Source: Methylibium sp035762065
Lineage (GTDB): Bacteria > Pseudomonadota > Gammaproteobacteria > Burkholderiales > Burkholderiaceae_C
Reading direction: 5' to 3'
DNA length: 64,000 nucleotides
NCBI RefSeq assembly: GCF_035762065.1
Contig: NZ_DASTPW010000050.1
Span: 1-64,000 of the forward strand
The translations under genes and the position numbers were made by a program. Within the stretch, counting starts at the first letter, position 1. The number at the start of each line of letters is the position of its first letter. The notes under the pieces were generated by a model. The model did no database searches and was not told where the DNA came from. It was given only the letters and a program-made list of their open reading frames with translations. Positions 59,161 through 64,000 of the stretch are shown in pieces.

Positions 59161-60720
59161 ATGCAGCGGTCGCCGCGGCGGCTGATCCTGGTCCTGGGGG
59201 ACCAGCTCGCCGAGGACCACCCCGCGGTCGCTTCGATGGACCGCACGCGCGATCTCGTGCTGATGATCGAGTCGCGCGGCGAAGCGGTGCACGTGTGGAG
59301 CCACAAGGCGCGCATCGCGATCTTCCTGGCCGCGATGCGCCACCGCCGCGACGCCTGGCTGGCCGCCGGCGTGCCGCTGCGCTACCTGGCCCTGGAAGAC
59401 GCAGCGGCCGAAGGCGACACGCTCGTCGGTCGCCTGCAAGCCGAGCTGCGCGAACTGCAGCCGCGGGCGCTGGTGCTGCTCGAGCCGGGCGAATGGCGGC
59501 TCGAGCGGGCCATCCGCGAAGTGGCCGAAGCCGCCGGCGTCGATCTCGAACAGCTGCCCGATCCGCACTTCATGTGCTCGCGCGACGACTTCGTGCGCTG
59601 GGCCTCGCGCAGCAAGGCCGGAAGTCTGCGCATGGAGTTCTTCTACCGCGAGCAGCGCCGCCAGCACGAGGTGCTGATGGAGGCCGACGGCACGCCGGCC
59701 GGCGGCCAATGGAACTTCGACGCCGACAACCGCGCCGCCTTCCCGAAGACCGGCCCCGGCGAGATCCCGCCGCCCGCGCGCTTCGAGCCGGACGCGACGA
59801 CGCGCGAGGTGCTGGCGCTGGTCGAGCGCGAGTTCGCCGAACATCCCGGCTCGCTCGCGTCCTTCGGCTGGGCGGTGACGCGCGCGGACGCCCTTGTCGC
59901 GCTCGAGCGCTTCGTCGAGACGCGGCTTGCGAGCTTCGGCCGCTACCAGGACGCGATGTGGAGCGACACGCCCTGGGGCTGGCATTCGCTGCTGTCGTCG
60001 TCGCTGAACCTGCACCTGCTCGATCCGCGCGAGGTCATTGCGGCGGCCGAACGGGCCTGGCGGGAAGGGCGCGCGCCGCTCGAAGGCGTCGAGGGCTTCG
60101 TGCGGCAGATCCTCGGCTGGCGAGAATTCATCCGCGGCGTCTACTGGCTCGAGATGCCGCGGCTGGCCGAGGCCAACCACTACGGCCATCGCCGGGCGCT
60201 GCCGGCCTGGTACTGGACCGGCAAGACGCGCATGGCCTGCCTCGCGGATGCCATTGGCCAGACGCTCGCGCACGGCTACGCGCATCACATCCAGCGGCTG
60301 ATGGTCACCGGGTTGTTCGCGCTGCTGGCGGAAGTCGAGCCGAAGCAGGTCGCCGACTGGTACCTGGCGGTGTACGTCGACGCGATCGAGTGGGTCGAGC
60401 TGCCGAACGTCGCCGGCATGACGCTGTTCGCCGACGGCGGCCGCTTCACCAGCAAGCCCTACATCGCCAGCGGCGCCTACATCGACCGGCAGAGCAACCA
60501 TTGCCGGCACTGCCCGTATTCGCCGAAGCTGCGCAGCGGGAACGACGCCTGCCCTTTCACCGTGCTGTATTGGCGCTTCGTCGACCGCCACGAGAAGGCG
60601 CTGCTCGGCAATCCGCGCACGGTGTTCATGGCGAAGAACCTGGCACGGTTGTCCAGCGAGCAGCGGCAGGCGATCCGCAGCGAGTCCGAGCGCGTCCTGG
60701 CGCAGATCGAGAGCCTTTGA
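59161..60720 (+). CDS. FeS-type bacterial cryptochrome/(6-4) photolyase
   Basis: A 519-residue photolyase/cryptochrome-related protein (COG3046). The four cysteines that bind a [4Fe-4S] cluster in PhrB/CryB align at C360, C448, C451 and C464 (NHCRHC and NDACPF near the end). The N-terminal domain has RRLILVLGDQLAED, and the C-terminal FAD domain has GWREFIRGVYW. It may repair 6-4 photoproducts or sense light. It follows the photoreceptor regulator by four bases, so they form one transcript. Confidence 0.9.
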   Translation: MQRSPRRLILVLGDQLAEDHPAVASMDRTRDLVLMIESRGEAVHVWSHKARIAIFLAAMRHRRDAWLAAGVPLRYLALEDAAAEGDTLVGRLQAELRELQPRALVLLEPGEWRLERAIREVAEAAGVDLEQLPDPHFMCSRDDFVRWASRSKAGSLRMEFFYREQRRQHEVLMEADGTPAGGQWNFDADNRAAFPKTGPGEIPPPARFEPDATTREVLALVEREFAEHPGSLASFGWAVTRADALVALERFVETRLASFGRYQDAMWSDTPWGWHSLLSSSLNLHLLDPREVIAAAERAWREGRAPLEGVEGFVRQILGWREFIRGVYWLEMPRLAEANHYGHRRALPAWYWTGKTRMACLADAIGQTLAHGYAHHIQRLMVTGLFALLAEVEPKQVADWYLAVYVDAIEWVELPNVAGMTLFADGGRFTSKPYIASGAYIDRQSNHCRHCPYSPKLRSGNDACPFTVLYWRFVDRHEKALLGNPRTVFMAKNLARLSSEQRQAIRSESERVLAQIESL

Positions 60721-60791
60721 ACTTCAGCCGCATGACCCGGTCGTGTCACTGAGCGACTTCTACAATTCCGCACCCTTTCGCGAGGCCCACC

Positions 60792-61664
60792 ATGCTTTAT
60801 CCGGAACTCTTCAAGCAGCTCGAAGCGGTGCGCTGGAACATGGACACCGACATCCCGTGGTCGTCGTTCGATGCGTCCAAGCTTTCCGAGGAGCAGGCGC
60901 AGACGATCAAGATGAACGCCATCACCGAGTGGGCCGCGCTTCCGGCCACCGAGATGTTCCTGCGCGACAACAAGGACGACAGCGACTTCTCCGCCTTCAT
61001 GAGCGTCTGGTTCTTCGAAGAGCAGAAGCATTCGCTGGTGCTGATGGAGTACCTGCGCCGCTTCCGGCCCGAGCTGGTGCCCACGGAAGCCGAGCTGCAC
61101 GAGGTGCGCTTCGAGTTCGACCCGGCGCCCGCGCTCGAAACCCTGATGCTCCATTTCTGCGGCGAGATCCGCCTGAACCACTGGTACCGCCGCGCGGCCG
61201 AATGGCACACCGAGCCGGTCATCAAGGCGATCTACGAAACCCTCGCGCGCGACGAGGCTCGCCACGGTGGCGCCTACCTGCGCTACATGAAGCGCGCGAT
61301 GCAGAAGTTCGGCGACGAGGCCAAGGCCGCGTTCGCGAAGGTGGGCGTGTTGATGGCCAGCGCGCGCCGCACCGCGCAGGCGCTGCACCCGACCAACCTG
61401 CACGTGAACGCCGGCCTGTTCCCGCGCGACACCATCCAGTCGCGCCTGCCCAACCCCGAGTGGCTCGAAGCCTGGCTCGACAAGCAGATCCAGTTCGACG
61501 CCGTCTGGGAGAACAAGGTCGTCGAGCGCATCCTGCACAACATGAGCCTGCTGATGGAGCGCAGCTTCGACTCGGTGCAGGAGCTCAACCGCTTCCGCAA
61601 GGAAGTGATGCAGAAGCTCGGCTCGGCGACGAGCCTGCCGCCGGCCGGCCCGCAGCCGGCATGA
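60792..61664 (+). CDS. Di-iron carboxylate protein, acyl-ACP-desaturase-like (ferritin-like)
   Basis: A 290-residue helical protein with two metal-binding motifs: E46 and E76-E-Q-K-H80 (EExxH), then D154-E155-A-R-H158 (second ExxH). The spacing resembles soluble fatty-acid desaturases and related ferritin-like proteins. It would oxidise an acyl or lipid substrate or act in iron handling. It lies downstream of the photolyase on the same strand with 71 bases between, and ends at an intrinsic terminator, so it may belong to the light cluster. Confidence 0.78.
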   Translation: MLYPELFKQLEAVRWNMDTDIPWSSFDASKLSEEQAQTIKMNAITEWAALPATEMFLRDNKDDSDFSAFMSVWFFEEQKHSLVLMEYLRRFRPELVPTEAELHEVRFEFDPAPALETLMLHFCGEIRLNHWYRRAAEWHTEPVIKAIYETLARDEARHGGAYLRYMKRAMQKFGDEAKAAFAKVGVLMASARRTAQALHPTNLHVNAGLFPRDTIQSRLPNPEWLEAWLDKQIQFDAVWENKVVERILHNMSLLMERSFDSVQELNRFRKEVMQKLGSATSLPPAGPQPA

Positions 61665-61683
61665 CCGCCGACACCCTGCACCC

Positions 61684-61706
61684 AGGCCCGCGACGCGGGC
61701 CTTTTT
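61684..61706 (+). terminator. Intrinsic terminator after the di-iron gene
   Basis: A 9-bp stem AGGCCCGCG / CGCGGGCCT with a one-base gap between its arms (so a few inner bases open as the loop) is followed by TTTTT. It separates the di-iron gene from the hydrolase, whose start lies 14 bases downstream. Confidence 0.88.
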
Positions 61707-61719
61707 GTTGGCCGCGCCG

Positions 61720-62952
61720 ATGAAGCGCAAGCCGGCCGCCACGCGCGCCTCGGACGCGCGCGGCGCCGTGCGGCTCGGCGCCGAAGGCGTGATCGCCGTC
61801 GCGGACCTGGCCGAGGCGCTGCACCGCCGGATCGTGCGGCCGCTGTCGCCCCGGCCGACGCGAAACGAGGTTCAGCGTACGCACGGCATCACCGGCTTGG
61901 TGTACCGCAGCGTGCGCGGCATCACGCGCGTCGTTGGCGACGGCGCCGACCGGCTGCTGGCCGCGATGGCCGAGCGCTGGCCCGCGCAGCCCGCCGGCCG
62001 CTCGAGCGAGCGCGAGGCGCTGGTCGCGGCGCTGAACGGCGTGCTCGGCGACCACCTCCATGCGAGCGCCAATCCGCTCGCCGTCACCATGGCGCTGCGC
62101 AGCGCCGGGCGCGCGCTGCGCCTGCAGCCGGCGTCGCTCGCCGCGGTGCTGCGCCACCCGGGCGACCGGCTCGCGGTGTTCGTTCACGGGCTGTGCATGA
62201 ACGACCTGCAATGGCGTCACGAAGGCCACGACCACGGCGCGGCGCTCGCGCGCGACCTGGGCGTCACGCCGGTCTACCTCCACTACAACAGCGGCCGCGC
62301 GATCGCCGACAACGGCCTCGCCTTCGCGCTGAAGATGCAGGCGCTGGTCGCGGCCTGGCCGCTGCCGCTGCGCGAGCTGAGCATCGTCGGGCACAGCATG
62401 GGCGGGCTGGTGGCGCGCAGCGCGATCGAGCAGGCCCGGCGCGCCGGCCAGCCCTGGGCGAGCCGGCTGGACCGGCTGGTCTTCCTCGGCACGCCGCACC
62501 ACGGCGCGCCGCTGGAGCGCGGCGGCCACTGGATCGACCTGCTGCTCGAGACGAACGCCTACAGCGCGCCGTTCGCCCGGCTCGCGCGCCTGCGCAGCGC
62601 GGGCATCACCGACCTGCGCCACGGCACGCTGCTGCCGCCGCCCGCGGGCGAGCCGGCGCGCGATCGCTTCGCCGACGCCCCCGAGCGCGAGCCGTTGCCG
62701 CTGCCCGCCGGCGTCGCGTGCCACGCGCTTGCCGGCACGCTGCGCGGCGACCTGCGCAGCCGGCTGCTCGGCGACGGCCTCGTGCCGCTGGACAGCGCGC
62801 TCGGCCGCCACGACGACCCGCGCCAAGCGCTCGCCTTCGACGCCGATCGGCAGTGGATCGGCGCCGAGCTCGGGCACCTGCAGATGCTCGGCGACCCGCG
62901 CGCCTACCGCCGGCTGCGGCAGTGGTTCGCGGCGCCGCTGCGCCGCGGCTGA
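61720..62952 (+). CDS. Alpha/beta-fold lipase-like hydrolase
   Basis: A 410-residue hydrolase. The nucleophile elbow GHSMGG (Ser) and the preceding FVHGLCMN (oxyanion region) lie in the middle. A helical N-terminal region of about 140 residues precedes it, and the TPHHG motif follows, as in lipases and PGAP1-like esterases. The substrate is unknown. The ATG at 61720 follows the terminator stem closely, so the promoter is not obvious. Confidence 0.8.
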   Translation: MKRKPAATRASDARGAVRLGAEGVIAVADLAEALHRRIVRPLSPRPTRNEVQRTHGITGLVYRSVRGITRVVGDGADRLLAAMAERWPAQPAGRSSEREALVAALNGVLGDHLHASANPLAVTMALRSAGRALRLQPASLAAVLRHPGDRLAVFVHGLCMNDLQWRHEGHDHGAALARDLGVTPVYLHYNSGRAIADNGLAFALKMQALVAAWPLPLRELSIVGHSMGGLVARSAIEQARRAGQPWASRLDRLVFLGTPHHGAPLERGGHWIDLLLETNAYSAPFARLARLRSAGITDLRHGTLLPPPAGEPARDRFADAPEREPLPLPAGVACHALAGTLRGDLRSRLLGDGLVPLDSALGRHDDPRQALAFDADRQWIGAELGHLQMLGDPRAYRRLRQWFAAPLRRG

Positions 62953-62961
62953 GGCGCCGGT

Positions 62962-63612
62962 TCAGCCGCCGGCGGCCAGCGCCGCTTCGGCCTTCTTGCG
63001 GTCGGCGCTGACCTTCTGCGCCGCAGGGCGCTGCTCGATCGTCCTGACGTAGCTCTTCCAGTCGATGCCGGCGGCCGTCAGCAGGTCGCTGCCGTAGACC
63101 AGCTTCGTCGCGAGCCCCGCCAGCGGCAGGTGCACGAAGGCCGCGCAATCGGCCAGCGTGAAGCTGCTGCCGCCGATGTAGGGCTCGAAGCGCGCGAGCT
63201 GCTTCACCGCGGCGATCGCCTGCTCGATCTGCGGCTTCACCCGCTCGACGTACTTCTCCGGCAGCGGCGAGCGGAAGAAGGCCTGCGGATAGAGCTGGCG
63301 CACCGCGAGCTCCAGGTGCGTCTCGAGGAAGACGTTCAGCTCGCGGATCTTCGCGGCCTGCCAGGGATCGGCGGGCAGCAGCGGCGGGTTCGGATGCGTC
63401 GCCTCGATCCACTCGACGATCGCGCTGCTTTCGGCGAGCGGCCCCTGCGGCGTCTCCAGGAACGGGATCTTCGCGAGCGGCGAACTCGCGCGCACCGCGT
63501 CGCCGAGGCCGGTCTTGACCGTCTTTTCCTCGAAGGCGATGCCCTTTTCGAGCAGCACCAGCTTGACCTTGTTGTAGTAGTTCGAAAGCGAAAAGCCGCA
63601 CAGCGTGATCAT
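62962..63612 (-). CDS. Glutathione S-transferase
   Basis: A 216-residue protein with an N-terminal thioredoxin-like domain (CGFSLSNYYNKVKLVL, the SSAIVEWIE motif for glutathione) and an all-helical C-terminal domain. It matches general bacterial GSTs. The start is the ATG at 63612. It is convergent with the hydrolase and divergent from the adenylyltransferase gene. Confidence 0.9.
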   Translation of the reverse strand: MITLCGFSLSNYYNKVKLVLLEKGIAFEEKTVKTGLGDAVRASSPLAKIPFLETPQGPLAESSAIVEWIEATHPNPPLLPADPWQAAKIRELNVFLETHLELAVRQLYPQAFFRSPLPEKYVERVKPQIEQAIAAVKQLARFEPYIGGSSFTLADCAAFVHLPLAGLATKLVYGSDLLTAAGIDWKSYVRTIEQRPAAQKVSADRKKAEAALAAGG

Positions 63613-63690
63613 CGGAGGCGCCTCCTGACAAGACGCGGCATCGTCGTCGATGGCCCGCGGCCTCGTTGACGCGACGGCGACAATCCCGCG

Positions 63691-64000
63691 ATGCCGGCCG
63701 ACTTCCTCGACAAGCTCTGTGCGCCGCAGGCGCTCGATGCGCGCATCGCCGCGCTGCCGCGCCCGCGGGTGTTCACCAACGGCGTGTTCGACATCCTGCA
63801 CCGCGGCCACGTCAGTTACCTCGCCGAGGCGCGTGCGCTCGGCGCCAGCCTGGTCGTCGGCCTGAACAGCGATGCGTCGGCCCGCGGCCTGGGCAAGGGG
63901 CCGGACCGGCCGCTGAACGCCGAGGCGGATCGCGCCGCGGTGCTGGCCGCGCTGCAAAGCGTGAGCCTCGTCGTGCTGTTCGACGAGCCGACGCCGCTGG
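63691..64000 (+). CDS. rfaE2: D-glycero-beta-D-manno-heptose 1-phosphate adenylyltransferase (cut by right edge)
   Basis: The first 103 residues are visible. The nucleotidyltransferase signature TNGVFDILHRGHVSYL (HxGH-type) and the GLNSD motif match RfaE domain II/HldE-C. The protein makes ADP-heptose for LPS core. The absence of an N-terminal kinase domain suggests the stand-alone rfaE2 arrangement. The remaining part lies beyond the window. Confidence 0.88.
   Translation, partial: MPADFLDKLCAPQALDARIAALPRPRVFTNGVFDILHRGHVSYLAEARALGASLVVGLNSDASARGLGKGPDRPLNAEADRAAVLAALQSVSLVVLFDEPTPL

Overview
The window is 64 kb of very GC-rich (roughly 70 percent by eye), densely coding chromosomal DNA. 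Gene orders such as lptA-lptB-rpoN, bamE-dapB-exbB-exbD-leuS-lptE-holA, hpf-ptsN-hprK, thiL-pgpA-cinA and atpIBEFHAGDC point to a betaproteobacterium of the order Burkholderiales, probably near the Rubrivivax/Leptothrix/Methylibium group. That placement is inferred from gene order and protein character, not from a database search. I see no rRNA, tRNA, insertion sequence, prophage or CRISPR array, and no gap above 300 bases lacks a gene.

Layout. 0-8.4 kb (minus strand): an incomplete exported protein, an RNA methyltransferase, a CPBP protease, rpoN, lptB, lptA, a DsbA-type oxidoreductase, a SPOR protein and argS. 8.6-19.9 kb: a Ser/Thr kinase fused to a cyclic-nucleotide-binding domain, a PsiF protein, a LysR regulator divergent from malate synthase aceB, a duplicated DUF4394 lipoprotein followed by an ECF sigma and its anti-sigma, an M13 metallopeptidase and a geranylgeranyl-reductase-family flavoprotein. 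20.0-27.2 kb: the complete F1Fo ATP synthase operon. 27.2-35.5 kb: a YidB-family protein, rsmE, a LysR regulator, amgK, then lptD-surA-rsmA. 35.5-36.6 kb: a secreted barnase-like RNase, its barstar and a 41-codon unknown frame. 36.8-42.2 kb: malic enzyme, thiL, pgpA, cinA and an aldo/keto reductase. 42.3-50.0 kb: a membrane protein, then the holA-lptE-leuS-exbD-exbB-dapB-bamE string. 50.1-53.8 kb: fur, hprK, ptsN, hpf and corA.

53.8-61.7 kb is the most interesting part: a probable light and photo-oxidative-stress cluster. It holds a MerR regulator with the cobalamin-photoreceptor signatures of CarH/LitR, an iron-sulfur photolyase, an exported glutathione peroxidase, a COG2907-like flavoprotein, a DUF1365 protein, a cyclopropane-fatty-acid-synthase-like methyltransferase and a di-iron desaturase-like protein. 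61.7-64 kb: an alpha/beta hydrolase, a glutathione S-transferase and the start of an hldE/rfaE2 adenylyltransferase.

Functional themes are outer-membrane biogenesis (lptA, lptB, lptD, lptE, surA, bamE, amgK, hldE2), energy metabolism (ATP synthase, malate synthase, malic enzyme), nitrogen-PTS regulation (rpoN, ptsN, hprK, hpf) and light-linked lipid modification. Regulatory DNA I can support includes four intrinsic terminators, a TATAAT promoter for ptsN, a two-copy intergenic repeat, and a perfect 18-bp inverted repeat between the sigma and anti-sigma genes.
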